This document shows, one piece after another, positions 49,248 to 61,909 of a DNA stretch of 64,000 nucleotides; the first letter of the stretch is position 1; every line of letters starts with the position of its first letter. The translations under genes and the position numbers were made by a program. The notes under the pieces were generated by a model. It did not search any database and had not been told where the DNA came from. It saw nothing but the letters and a program-made list of their open reading frames with translations. The stretch is from Liriodendron chinense (taxonomy: Eukaryota > Streptophyta > Magnoliopsida > Magnoliales > Magnoliaceae), in contig ML058384.1 of assembly GCA_003013855.2 (NCBI GenBank), forward strand, positions 15,696,176 to 15,760,175. The letters run 5' to 3'.

Positions 49248-50710
49248 ACTTAAAAATGTTTTATGCTCCTAGTGGCACCTTTCTTTCTAGTTTTAATTTG
49301 CTTGCCCTTAATCCAATCAATACAAACCTTAGAGTATTAAAAGTCTAAATAGTGAATAATTCCTCTGATAAGACTTTTCATCATTTCACAAAATATGTGG
49401 CCTAATCATGTATGCCATGATAGAGGAGAATTTTCATTTTCTAATATTCACGTAATGTTACTCCTATTTCCATGTAAAAGTTAATATTATAGACATGTGA
49501 GGCATTCAAGTCCGATTGTAAGTGTTATCAACTAAAGTGTTAAAGCCAACATATTTGAATCATAATAAATACTAAACTTTTTCATTTTTATATTTAAACA
49601 TATAACCACATCTATCTAAACGATAAATAGAAATGAAATTGCACCTTATGAAAGGTACACAAATTGTATCTATTATATCCAACATGTGACTTGACACTAA
49701 CCTAAGCCTAAAGATTTCAATTACCTTCATGTCTACCTTATATCATTGTCCATATAAGTTAAGTTTTCAACATTAGTTGGTCTCTAGTTTTACAACATAT
49801 CCTACATAGAATTATATATGTGAATAGAATCACTGAAATTTATCCACTAGGAATATATTAACATATAAGCTAGATTTGATACAAAACAGAACAAGGAAAG
49901 ATTCTTATCATTTTACGAGTCATTCATAAAATTTGTACGTTTTTTTTTATTACCCACTTTGTTATCCTTCTTAGCTCACTTTTTCTTAGATTAATTTTCA
50001 AATTGAGGTCATCCACCAGCTGTAGCATCTAAAAGTTATTTCATAGTATTTTATTTCATTTTCTTGTTCCTATTATGTCATTATTGTCTAAAGATTATAA
50101 CGTGAGAATTGTGCCTTTCCTGATCTATTAAGTTTCTTTTCTTCTTATACACACTGTGAAATTAGCTTGTTCAATGTTCACTCTCTCTTTAAGTTTTATA
50201 GTTGATTTAGAATTGATTAAATTGAGGAGGGAGAGAGTTCAAAACTAAGAAAATCAGTAGTTCATCTTCAAACTTTAGTCCCAATGCACAAATTTTTGAA
50301 ACCACATTGGACAACTCAATGATATACTCTCGGATATTTCTTTAACTATTATAGGATGTAATTTATGTAAAAGTGAACTCATTTTGACTTTACCTAACTT
50401 TTGAAATCGGTTTTCTATTTCAACCAGGAATTCCCTAGCATTCTTAGTGTTAGGAATATGAGATATTTCATTGTTTCATAAATTGAATGCTTCATGATTT
50501 TGAGACATTTTGTTAGATTTGACCAAAACCCTATAATAGGCAATTTCTAACTCTATGCTGGTGTCAAATGGTTTAGAAGGTTTTTCCTCATCTAGGGCAA
50601 AGTCCACGTCTATGTAACCTAACATAATTTCAACAAACTCTTTCTGTTTGGGATTATTGGACCTAGTTGAAGATGGTATAGCATTGCATAGTTGAAATAT
50701 TGAAATCATT
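49248..50710 (-). pseudogene. Copia E/F, part 3: integrase zinc region and gag
   Basis: On the minus strand CIDWIKGKQIKTRKKGATRS (about 49,270-49,330) matches the end of the copia GAG-pre-integrase/integrase start and joins across the solo LTR. The frame 50,476-50,709 reads KEFVEIMLGYIDVDFALDEE and KPFDTSIELEIAYY, a copia gag N-terminus. The intervening sequence is too decayed to follow. Gag highest, RNase H lowest, gives the minus orientation. Confidence 0.75.
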
Positions 50711-51185
50711 CATAATTAAATGTAAAAACAGACATACTCTTACAATTTATAAATGCCTTATCTCCCCAATGTATAAACATAAACTAAAGAAAAAACATGC
50801 ACTTCACTATCATTTAATTGATTGAGGCCTTCAATCAAATTATCAATAATGACGATGGGCCCACTTCATCGATTCTAGAAAGAGCCTAGCACATCACTGT
50901 CACCTTTCTTTTGGGTTGAGATCACGATACACAAGTGACTCTACTGGACATAAAGCTAATCAATGTCGGTTTCATAAATTTAAGACATCCAACATCTTCA
51001 AGTGAGATGGATCTCTAAGAGATAGATCTCTTAAACTTTAGCTACTATAATTATTTCACACATTGCTCGTGTCTTATCAAACATATTCTTTTTTGGTTCA
51101 GTCACAATTTAGAATGAACCTAAACGCAACCTCATGAAGTCCTAAATATGTATAAATATTACTAAATTTCATATACACAAGTCTA
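50711..51185. other. Unassigned; expected 5' LTR side of copia E/F
   Basis: No primer site or LTR terminus could be recognised. No gene. Confidence 0.3.
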
Positions 51186-51199
51186 AAATAAATAAATAA

Positions 51200-51272
<73 letters not shown>
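51186..51272. repeat. (AAAT)n followed by (AT)n microsatellite
   Basis: Four to five AAAT units, then an uninterrupted AT run of about 68 bp. Confidence 0.98.
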
Positions 51273-51273
<1 letters not shown>

Positions 51274-52493
51274 ATTGAGGCTATTTTAGTGCCTAGCACA
51301 ACTAGTTGATTTTTAGACTCAGGGACTGAAGGGTGATCTTGCCCTCAACGGACCACCCTAAAGAAGTCTAATTTAGCCCGAGATGCAGCTAATTTCTACC
51401 ATTGACAAGTTGGAAGTATTTTGAGTCAATTAGATGTTTGAAGTTTACATTTCTTTTAACACAACCAATGATTCATACTTGGAAGTATGCATTAGGGCCC
51501 AAAAGTAATGGGCTTAATCAAGACTTGATATATATAACATGAATGCAATGGGCGATCATTTTTTTTTTTTTTTTTTTTTAATTTAACCAACCATTTGTTT
51601 TTATATGGGCCCACTTGTACCACAAGCTAGGAACCTAGTATGTTATTTGTATCTCCATAATGATGAGGTTTGTCTTCACGAATTGAACTGTAGATCTCCA
51701 TGATTAAGCCATCCTTTAGTCAATATGAGTTTATGGATGTTTCCAAAACATACCAATTGGGTTGGTTAGCAAGATTTAGTCCAATCAGATTTGAGATTAA
51801 TCACATCCGCTCAAAACAATCCGTGAATGAACACAATCAATCTAGCTAGATTTTGATAGTCACTGTCCAATCCAACCAGACCATCTTGAAAAGCGCATCA
51901 AGGATCCAAGCCAGATCAAGTTTCATCTCATCCAACCAATTACAGATCAAGAGATAAGGCTTACTCGATAAATGATTGATATTAACCGTCTAATAATTTC
52001 ACGATTCAAACTCAGATCTGGACAAGTAACTACTCAATTTGAAGCTCTCAACGAGCAAAACAAGATAGTTGGATTAGATCTCCTAGAGGGCAACTCAAAC
52101 TAGCCAAAGAGCAGCCCACAAGTTACTGATGCAATAAAGGCTAGGAGTGGGCCAACATACGTAGGTTTCATGAGCCCTACAAAATGATCCAACGGTCCAG
52201 AGGCTATTGGGCCCCATCCATAGCAAATTAAGAGAGCCCCACACTTCCAAGTGTCAACACAGTTAAATCTATGGACGTGTTCTTATATTGGACACAAACA
52301 TGTCATACATGATGAACATAGTGGATGGATTAAATTATGTAGGGATATGTGGGCCTGTAAGATTAAAAGTTTTCAGAACTTCAGAAATTTCAAAACCCTA
52401 AATTTTATATTTAGGAACAATAATTTAATTAGAATTTTGAAAACAACCCAAAATTAGAAACTTAATGAAACTTAAATAAGAAAAAAGGAAATA

Positions 52494-52537
<44 letters not shown>

Positions 52538-53155
52538 GAGGAAAGAGAAGGGTGATGACGTCACCCCCTTTAATCCCACACCAATGACCGTAGGGACACA
52601 AGGAGGATCCGTATGTTAGGAACCTCCATGAGCCCCACACAATTCGCCTTTTAAATGATTTAATCCAACCATTCTTTACCTTCTTTTTTTTTTTCCGAGC
52701 TCTTACCAATAAAACCCATATGTATATATGTGCATCTCATTGGTGTCCATGAGCTAATCCCATTGGCTATCCAAACCCATAGATCCACATTGTATATCTT
52801 GATTCTAGTAAATTCAGGTGATCCATTGCGATAAGCAACATTTGATCCATCAATGGACATAAAAGCTCAAAGAATCATCTTGAAAAGGGGCCAAAATGTG
52901 GCCACCTCTTACAATCCAGAGAAACATGTGATAATCATGGGATTGTTAATATATTAGTAATTTAAGCCACAAACTAAATCAATATATACATACAGATGAT
53001 ATAACCATAAACGAACTATTATGAATGAAAAAAAGTGATTTAGATTTGCCCACAGATCTTCAAACAATTCATCCTTCAATTTATATCATTAGCAACATGG
53101 CAAAATCGAAATGGCTAGATCTCCCAGTCTGGGAATCTGTCTGCGATGAAACTTA
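51273..53155. other. Unassigned AT-rich intergenic sequence
   Basis: No convincing gene. Holds T runs (51,560-51,579) and an uninterrupted run of 40 A at 52,497-52,536. The two segments around 52,165-52,240 and 52,610-52,680 share CATGAGCCC..ACA and AATGATT..AATCCAAC-like motifs but are too diverged to define an element. Confidence 0.45.
52497..52536. repeat. Poly(A) tract, 40 bases
   Basis: Uninterrupted A40. It could be the tail of a retroposed sequence, but no duplication or recognised body was found. Confidence 0.95.
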
Positions 53156-53159
53156 TTTC

Positions 53160-53396
53160 TACTAGTCAAGTTGAGTCAAACTCAAACCGAGTCAACATGA
53201 ACCAAGTTTTGAGTCAAGCTGAATCGTGCCAGGGTGGGCTCGACTCGAAAATCTTCAAGTTAAAAAAAGATTGGCTCAACTCAGTTCAAACCCAGTGTCC
53301 AAAACGAGCCGAATTGAGTTAGAAATAAGCCGAATTGAGCTAGTTCAAACCAAGTCGATGGAGCCAACTGAGCTAACTCAGCAAGTGTACAGCTCT
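53160..53396. mobile_element. hAT-like MITE fragment
   Basis: Dense GAGTCAAG / CCGAATTGAG / GAGCTAACTCAG sequence ending GTACAGCTCTAA, the style of hAT-derived MITEs with TTAGAGCTGTAC termini. The left terminus and duplication were not found, so it is probably truncated. Confidence 0.4.
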
Positions 53397-55673
53397 AATT
53401 GAAAGTGACCTGCTGTTGCATATTTTTCTCAATGGACTATCAATAAGCATTGGGAAATTCCGAATATAGGAATATCCCCTCCACAGTGGGGCCTACCATA
53501 TCAATAGCCTAGATCACCACACCATAGGCCCACATGTACCCAATCTGCAAGCATAACCCCGGTTTGAAGTTGTCCGAAATGGGGATGCATGGTCCGAAGA
53601 GAACCAATTTGGGCAACAAGCCACACAACTAGATTGGACCAATGCAGGCCCGAAAACTGGGGGGATACGATCTGGTTTCGATTGTGAGTGATTTGGTGCA
53701 CCAAAACCGACTTTCAATCTCTGTGCATAACAAATCACGAGGAATTCAAAGGTTGTGATCATATAAACTGCAAAATTTCCCAGCCATCCAATAGATACAA
53801 ATGGGCAGGCCATCTATCTGATTAAGGGTTTGGATTACTGCATGGTGGGCTCCACATCTAGATAATGCACCACCGAACTGTAAGCTGTCTGAGCTGCTTT
53901 CATTAACAAATTACAAAATGTGGAAACAGACAAGAATTTCGATATCAGATTTCACAAACAAATTACAGAAGAAGCCAAACAAAAAGTTAACCTCAAAATC
54001 TCATTCTACCAATTTTTTTTTATTTTATATAAACATAGAAAAATAAAAATGTCTCTTCCTTTTGAGTTTTTCAACATTCAATACATATGGAATAAAAGAA
54101 TGAGGAATCAAGCAATGCTGGGGCCGAGGTTTGCATCGCACATTCTGGTTTGCTTTGTATGGGTGGGGTCCATGGTTCAGGGATCCAGAACATTGATATC
54201 ATGGTCCTCACTGTCGATGGCCCATGCAACAAGATCCCCCAGAATATTTAGGCTTTCTTTTCTTTTCTTTTTTTTTTTTTAGTTGTTTATTTTTGTATAT
54301 GTAACCTTGCCGTTTTCTTTCATAACTGTTTGTTTGTTGGCCACTTACTGAAGGGGTTGTGATTTTCCTGAGAGATTTTTTGGTGAAATGGGCCATCCAT
54401 ATGGGTCAATGGTTTCAATCATTCAACCATGGGCCCCACTTGTACAGACAGAAAACCTGAATGGTAAGTACGAACTTTCCACCCAAACAATCTGTAGTAC
54501 TTTCTAAAAGAATAATGGAATAAACAGCATGAATTAAAGATGACACCATCGGACAGTGTTCTTCGTATGTTAAATGCACGCAAGCTCAATAGCTTGCCCT
54601 CCTCGGATCAACGTGTATTCTCTTTAAGATAGATTGGTAGTATATTGCAGCTAGTTCTCAAATAATCATGTATGCCATACGCCAGTCTATTTCTTCGGAT
54701 ACCTGACAGAATGTATGGGACACTCAAAACCAGCTCAGAGAATTGAATAAGTGAGAAACTAGGAGTACAAAGCAATCATAGGGTCAACACCCAGTCTTTA
54801 CAAGTAGGCCCAGTTTGGCAATCCAGACCATCGATCTGACAGACCTCATTGTGGTGGGCATCTGCCCTAATATTGCTCCAAATTACTCATCTTATCCGTA
54901 TCTTCTTCTTCTTCTTCTTCTTCTTCTTCTTTTTCCGTTCTGTGATTGCACTTCTTCTGAATTGTCTTTATTTGTGCAGCTGATCAAGGCGTTCGGATAT
55001 TATAATCTGGAAGAATTCTTACTACCCACAACAAGAATGCCAGATTAATGGTCTGGATCACTGACGCATGCCCCCTGCTTATACCAACCATGGCATCAGA
55101 GAACTATTCCCATCCTAAACCTTATAATTATTCAAAAAGAAGAAGAAGATGAAGAGGAAGAAAAATGATGTGTAGGAGTGGATATTAGCATCCCATGTAC
55201 AGAGTAGTACACATATTTTAGGGTAGGGCTAGACTATTGAGTATTGGCCACAGTCTACAATGTAGTGGCAAAAATTCCACTATTCATGTCACATACATGT
55301 ACATATAAATTGTCCAAAAATCTGGGTCCCATTGTGTATCAACAGTCCAAAGTCACACTATTTGTAGGATCCTAACAGACAGATTGGAGGCCATGAATGG
55401 GTGACAATGAAGATGGTCTAAATTTAATGGGAGAAAATCAGATGTTCAGATTTTTGGATCGATGAACTTTTGGACCATGCTTGATTCACAGCAGTCCCAT
55501 AATCTAGTCATTCTGGATTGATTTATGGCATGACCATGATGGATGGACAGTCACAAGTCAATGAATCATGCCAAAGGCAGCATTGTAGTCTGGCCCTTCA
55601 GAATATGATGCCAACCACACAATCTGAGCTTATGCATGTGTTAAAAATAACCAGAACCCAAGTTCCATCTTTG
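53397..55673. other. Unassigned sequence, no gene
   Basis: Open frames up to 120 codons, but with no recognisable domain and no supporting start or splice context. Contains a (TTC)n run at 54,901-54,931 and T runs near 54,010 and 54,270-54,280. Confidence 0.5.
54901..54931. repeat. (TTC)n microsatellite
   Basis: About ten TTC/CTT units. Confidence 0.97.
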
Positions 55674-56033
55674 TTCCAAACAGGGTACTTCCCTGTTCGG
55701 AACTTAGTTTGTAAATGTGAGGCCCATGGTTGGTCTATTCAAGCTATTAATATGACAACCCCTCTCATCGATGGACCATTCCCAAAAATCCTCTTCATTG
55801 CTCTAACCTTCCTGTTGTTGGCATGCAAATACATTGTCAAAAAGAAATGCATGAAGAAACCATATTCAATGGATGAAAGACCAAAGATTCAACGGCTAGG
55901 ATCTTCCAATTTGGGAGATTTTGGGGGGATGGTTCATCCATAATGAGGGTCATTAGATCAATGGCTTGGATAGACCAACCATGGCCAAACATCTGCAAAC
56001 TAAATTCCGAACAGGGAAGTTGCCTGTTTGGAA
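55674..56033. mobile_element. Foldback element, 360 bp, with hairpin ends
   Basis: Positions 55,674-55,796 and 55,905-56,033 are long inverted copies (for example CCATGGTTGGTCTATTCAAG against CTTGGATAGACCAACCATGG). Each outer end is itself a small palindrome (TTCCAAACAGG...CCTGTTCGGAA). The central 108 bp is unique. No ORF of its own and no clear target duplication. A different family from the GGGCCCACC foldbacks. Confidence 0.8.
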
Positions 56034-58962
56034 TGAATAGGGGATCTGACCTCAAATAACCAATAAAAGAGAAAAGAAAAAAAAAAAAAAAAAAAAAAAG
56101 GGAATGACTTGGTTCACTTAATGGGAGGTTAACATTCACCATCAGAGAAATGACTAATTTGCCCCAGTAATTCAGTGCATGATAGTATAACCGATGGGCA
56201 TAATTAGTCATTTCTCAGCACAAATATTGGAGACTTGCCCGAGTTCAGAAAAAAGGACCCAAATCATTACTGAGTGCATCACATTTACTGATCACGTATT
56301 TAGTAGAAACTGAAATCATGCAGCAATCTACTGCCTAATATTTCCTAAAATAAATGCAGAAATCTATTGCCATTGATGGTTTTGTAGTATTGTTTGTGCA
56401 TTAAGCTAATTTCTTTAATATCAATTTGTTTTAGATGCATAGTTAACTTTCGAGCTTTGCTAAGCCCACAAACATGTACAAGTCATCTGATGCACAAGCC
56501 ACCACATACACCATTGTGGGACACGGGTCAAATATCTGAGCCATCCATTTGGATCTCATTGTGCAGATGCTACTGCCAAAAAATAAAGGCGGTCTAAGTG
56601 CAATGTCTTTCTATCAAATTTTCGAAAGATCTGAAACATTTGTGATTCACATTTACAATTTGATTTCATCTAGCTCACTTATGATTTGATTTTCATAAGA
56701 TTTTTATCTCTGAATAATCCCTCAGGACCCAAAAGCATCAATAACTTCTGTCCTAATCACAAGAGGAAAGCATGGGTTGTCTGCAATGGAGAAAAAACCT
56801 GGTGGGCATTTGGTCATTTTATCAAAACCAGATATTGATTTATGGCTCTGCTAATTCTACATGCCCACCTACACAGTGTCAAAGATGCCATTGTAGAATG
56901 TAAGCACCACATCCAAGCTGTGCATCAGGTGGCCTTCATATCCTAGCCCAGAAATTAGGTAGGCCACACATGTACACTGAATGCAGACCACTAGTGGATT
57001 TCCTCAAACATCTCTTCTTTCTGAACATGTATGTCTCACTCGAATATTGTAACTGCCAGATTTTTGCAATATATCTAGAAGTAGGGGCCCACCTGATGAA
57101 CAACCAGGATGTAAACAATGGCATGTGTGTCGGTGCAAATTTTTAGGGAAGTAATATTGGCAACCTAAGGATAGTACCAGGAAGTTCAAATCACTAATGC
57201 ATGATTAAATTCGTAAGAAATAAGAATAGATGAGAAGAGGTAAAGCTTACCGCTCTACACTGAGAGATTCTTTCAGTAAGGACTGTCAATCACATCAGCC
57301 AGTTTCATCAATCCAAGGAGGCATTTGATGGGACACACATACCAAACCCACGGCCCAATCTCTCAATTCTGTGGAGTAAAAATGGGTTTTTAGTCAGTTA
57401 TCTGATATCTATTATTCCATGTCTTACTATATCATAGATCAATTAACTTTAATTACCATGAACAAATCAAGAAAGAAAAAATTGAACTTCTTGCCAAGAA
57501 ATCCAATGCTGATTATAGAAAAATAGAAGATGTTCACATCACATCCCACAATCTAATGAATGTAAGAAAAGTTGTCCTGATGCATCAGAATGTGAATAGT
57601 GTGCTGATGGGCCCGATGGGTACACGTGAGGCCCATGTTTAGGTGATCTAGACTGTTAACTTATGGGCCTGACTCTGGCTGAAGAATGCCCCCAAAAATT
57701 ATCCAGATTGACAGATCCTATCTATTGAATCGTTTGCATTTCTTCCAGGCTATTGCTTTGCTTTCTTCCCAATCCATTTTGTAGGCAACAGACCGCAGGC
57801 TAGGATTTTTTTCTCTTTCCTTTTTTTTCAAGTCCTGGGAGAAATTTGGAGTCTCCCATCCTCGAAGGGGTCTATAATATCAGCAAATCCAGATCATCTA
57901 AACATGGGGCTCCACTTGCACAGGGTTATAGATTGTTGCACAAGGGGAAATTCGTGTTCTGATGCATCAAGACCCCATAATTACTAAAAATACAAAGCAA
58001 ACAGACTATCCACAACTTAAAAGGTGAAGCTGAAATTACTTGGAAGATTTTCTATAATCTGATATTACAAGAGATTTTGGTGGTGGATGGATGCTCTGGG
58101 CCCAAATTGCAAATGAGGTGTAAAAAACACAGTTTTCATATCTCACTTTTGATTTTGGCTGGAAAAAGGAGGAAAAAACGGGACCTGCCTAATTCAGTTT
58201 CCATTTCCCGATCTGATCCAAACACACAGCAGCGCAAACCAATCCTGATTTGAGGTACTTCCAAACGGGTCCTAAAAGTCCATAAGCCCCCAAAACATGA
58301 ACATACAAAAAACTTCTTACTGATCTATGTCTGGGTAGAGAACATACAAACATACATCCTAAGAAAGAAAAAAAGAGAACACAAGAAACTAAGAAATTTG
58401 ACATTGCAGAGCTTAGATTTGCAAAAATTGCCAATCCCCGCAGATCTGTGCATGAGAATAAGATCATGCCCATCAGTGTATGGCTCACAAATCTAAAATT
58501 CAAGTATTGAACAGGCTGATACGAAATGGATGCATTTCCTAGTCTGGAGTCTCTTGGTATCATAAGTCATGGTATGTTCGGGTGTTCACAGCTCTCAATG
58601 TCGATACAATGTGCTATCATCAACTTCTGGTTGAGATAAAACAGGACCTTTCCGTTCTTATCTAAATGAAGACGGGGGTTGGAAAAGGTGGGAAAATGCT
58701 AGCCTCTTTTAATGCGGGCTATGTTTCTCATGACTCACGAAACACCCATGCATTGATGGTGCTTTAGAAGTTTAGAACCCATGTGAACCATGGTTTGGCA
58801 GTATGCCCAAATGCTATCTTACCAGATAGCAGAATTGGCAGCAAGTGTAGGAACAGGCATAACAACACAGACCCTCTAGTGGGGCCCAGCATATATGTGG
58901 ACAAAAAATTGTGGGCCTATAAGAAAACGATCAAAGGGGAGAAATGCAACAATGGTCCATAC
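56034..58962. other. Unassigned sequence, no gene
   Basis: Contains an A run (56,078-56,099). Splice-like signals around 57,251-57,368 on the minus strand do not enclose an open frame. The 124-codon minus frame at 58,189-58,563 shows no recognisable domain. Confidence 0.45.
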
Positions 58963-59683
58963 TGATGCAGGATGCCCTAATCATGATGCATGTGTATGAA
59001 CATATATAATCCAGTGGAAATAAAAGACAATAATAATCTAAAAATTCAACATCCACCATCATAAACTAAGAAAACCATAAAAAGACATGCAATGGAGCGG
59101 GCCATCATCACAACCACGTAGTAAGAAATTCAAATATTGCATAAGTCGGATCCGGCGAGGGATGGAACCTCCTCATCTTGTATGGTCATACCCAATTTCT
59201 CAAATTTTCAAATCCCTAATCCAAGAAAATCCGATGCAGGACGCCCTAATTATGATGCATGCTCATGAACACATATAATCCAGCGGAAATAAAAGACAAT
59301 AATGATCTAAAAATTCAACATCAACCATCATAAACTAAGAAAACCACAAAGAGACATGCAATGGAATGGGCCATTATCACAACCACGAAGTAAGAAACTC
59401 AAATAATGCATAGGTTGGATCCGGCGAGGGATGGAACCTCCCAATCTTGCATGGTCATACCCAAATATCCAATGTAAATCACTAGTCTGAGAGATCAAGG
59501 ATTTTCTCGGATTAAGGATTTGAAAATCTAAGAAATTGGGATTTTGATTCGAATATCAAATTTAGGATTCAAGGATTGGGGATAATGGAGATGGAGAGAG
59601 AAGGAAGAAGAACTTACCTTAGAGGAATGTTGGAGGGGCATAAGAAGTAAGGAGAAGAAGATGATTGGAGAAGAAGATGAGGT

Positions 59684-59724
<41 letters not shown>

Positions 59725-60222
59725 GGAAGGAAGCAACCAAAGAGGTTTTCATTCAATAATAATCAACTAATGAAAAAGGTTTAGGGCAACACCCTTATAA
59801 AATTCAGAATTAACATAATTACCAAAATACCCATACTAACAAAATTTCAAAAAAAAGACGTTCACACGAAAAAACGTGCACACACTGACCCAAAACTCAA
59901 ATAAGTAAAAGTGCATATAATAAACGCAAATCTAAGATGCCCGATGGCCTCCGGTGATGACATGATGAAAGTAGGCCACGACGAACCAACGGTCTGATCA
60001 CTTCATCAACGCGATCCAACGGTTCAACCATCTCCTCTAAGCAACTTACACATGTCTTCCCAAGGTGGGGTCTTCTCAAATGTCTCGGACTACATGTGTA
60101 AGGTCTTCAATACTCCTCAAGTCGTCACGAACGATCCAGACCCGTCATCATCGAGCCATAAAGATATAGGTATCACTCGCCTCCTATGCTAATAAACCCT
60201 AAAGGGCCTGATGTCCGCATCA
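58963..60222 (-). repeat. 3' LTR of the chromodomain gypsy element, U5 duplicated
   Basis: On the minus strand it starts TGATGCGGACATCAGG (60,222) and ends CCTGCATCA. The last 268 bp are present twice: units begin TGATGCAGGATGCCC at 58,963 and CGATGCAGGACGCCC at 59,232. A GA microsatellite lies at about 59,690-59,715. Without the extra unit the LTR would be 991 bp. Confidence 0.8.
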
Positions 60223-60250
60223 TTCTCCTCATCTGAAAAGAACTCTACTC

Positions 60251-60834
60251 CTACGAGTTAAAACTCTTGTGGCGCTCTAGCAAATCCGAATCAACATTCT
60301 GCAACTCCACTTTAGTAAACCACGTAGATTCTGATGGTGGTATATTCTTCCATTTGACAAGATACCTTTGGAAACCTCCATCTCTCGTGGAAACTATCTC
60401 TTCATCCACAATTTCCTCTTTGCGAGCAATAGGTGGGGGAAGGGGTAGAGTAGGTTGTGAAACAAAATCAGAGAATGGCCACGAAAGGGAAGAAGGATCA
60501 ATGGCAGGATTAAGGGAACAGACTAGATCCCCCACATTAAACATTGGATTAATGCTCATTTCAGGTGGAAGGTCAATCCAATACGCGTTGGATCCAATTC
60601 TTTATAATATTTTGAATGGTCCAGCACTACACGCTTGTAATGTCTTAGCGGTGTCCTGTGAGAACCGCTCTGGCCTTATCTTCACCATTACAGTCTCATT
60701 CCTGAAAGTCTTCTAATCTACGATGATTATTAGCTGAAAACTTATAATTATCATTGCTTTGATTAATTCGCTATCTAATATGTATGCAAATCATGGATGT
60801 GTCGAGTAAATGCATCGGCTGACTCTGAAGACCT
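60251..60834 (-). pseudogene. Integrase C-terminus plus chromodomain
   Basis: On the minus strand 60,251-60,559 is open: MSINPMFNVGDLVCS (integrase C-terminal end), then a linker, then EEIVSTRDGGFQRYLVKWK, PPSESTWFTKVELQ and DSDLLERHKSF, a chromodomain of the plant chromovirus type, complete through its final helix. Upstream (60,560-60,834) frameshifted pieces read ESADAF, HIHDLH, IRPERFSQDT and AGPFKI, the GPY/F-containing integrase C-terminus. In living elements the chromodomain directs integration into heterochromatin. Confidence 0.85.
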
Positions 60835-61140
60835 TTAGGTGACAGACATGGGTGAAACTAAAAGACTCTCTGAAAAAGCAACGGACTCAAAATAAACAAT
60901 CATATGACCTAGAACTTGAAAAACTGAAACAAAAGGACACTTCTCATGGGTGACACATAATTTCTCATTATAAGTATTATAAACAAGGATGATTTTCAAG
61001 TATCCCAACACTTGAAAACACACACTATTAATACCAAGTCTTGAGCAGATCTTGGCATCAGCCATTATGTCCAAAATGTCATCAAGATGCGGGATAGGGA
61101 CTCTGGCCATCATATCCACCATGAAGTGAATACATCGCAA
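60835..61140 (-). pseudogene. Reverse transcriptase fragment, deleted
   Basis: On the minus strand VPIPHLDDILDIMADAKICS matches the start of gypsy RT (the PIPxLDDxLDxMxGAxxFSK region), then jumps within about 25 codons to FQVLGYLKIILVYN and KCPFVSVFQVLGH, which belongs after the catalytic YxDD. The palm with the active site has been removed by internal deletion. Confidence 0.7.
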
Positions 61141-61390
61141 GGTGGCATGACACTTGACTGAAGCCTTGTGGACAGCCAGGATATGCCCACATGTGCGTCA
61201 TATGCCATCGTTTTTTAAAGTGAAAAGGGTAGGCTTGGCACACAAAACAAAACAATAACTCAAACTTTCCTTATTGAATTCTTCCCCGAGAAGTTTATCA
61301 AATTGATGCTGCATTTCTATATTTTTTTGCGGGGTTCACCTGGTGTGAAGGAAAGCTTAATAGGACTGACCCAGGGACAAGATTGATTGT

Positions 61391-61699
61391 CTACTGAATG
61401 TCCCGTTTGGGTGAAAATTTATCCCATAAATCATTTGGTGGGATATCACAAGTCATGTGGGTGTCTACCATCATATCCTCACTAGTCTCCTTTTCAAATT
61501 CATTCGTGTGCATTATGGTAAGAGACTTAGATTGGGACTCTACATCACTTAAGTCACACATGACATTTGGAAGTGGTGCAGTCTCAACTTCTTCGACATT
61601 TTCATCACTAGCACACACTTCTGCATCATCAAAGATGATGAGTGATGCCTCAATTTCTTCCATTTCTTCACTACTGACGGTAGGTACGTACTCTTCCAC
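61391..61699 (-). pseudogene. Acidic gag-pol linker of the gypsy element
   Basis: A 102-codon minus frame, very rich in E, D and S (EEMEEIEASLIIFDDAEV), lies between the gag and RT pieces. I do not recognise a domain; the position fits the region around the protease, but no D-S/T-G motif is seen. Confidence 0.4.
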
Positions 61700-61909
61700 T
61701 TCATAAACAACCTAATTGGACTCTTCTAACTGGCCATTCACCAAGGTATTATCTCGCTTCCAAGGAAATATACTTGGTGTTAAACACTCAAATTGTTCAT
61801 AAGCCGACATTTCCTTAATGATAGGTTAGACCACTTTACAAGGAGGGGACCATATTGGTTCTATGTTTGGACAGGAAGGTAGGGTAACTCTCTTCTGAGC
61901 CAAGGGCTT

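Noticed and set aside
51205..51272. (AT)n tract as replication origin or matrix attachment site
   Set aside because: A simple repeat alone does not support either; no associated motif was seen.
55518..55943. 141-codon plus-strand open frame
   Set aside because: Covers one arm and the centre of the foldback at 55,674-56,033; no domain visible.
57251..57368. Minus-strand exon with CCACAG acceptor and GTAAGC donor
   Set aside because: All three frames contain stops and no neighbouring exon fits. Could be chance or a non-coding exon; RNA reads would decide.
58189..58563. 124-codon minus-strand frame with hydrophobic stretch
   Set aside because: No recognisable family, no promoter or splice context, and hydrophobic runs are common in translated T-rich sequence. 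Protein search and RNA evidence would be needed.
60267..60716. 149-codon plus-strand open frame
   Set aside because: It is antisense to the chromodomain/integrase frame, which has clear family motifs.
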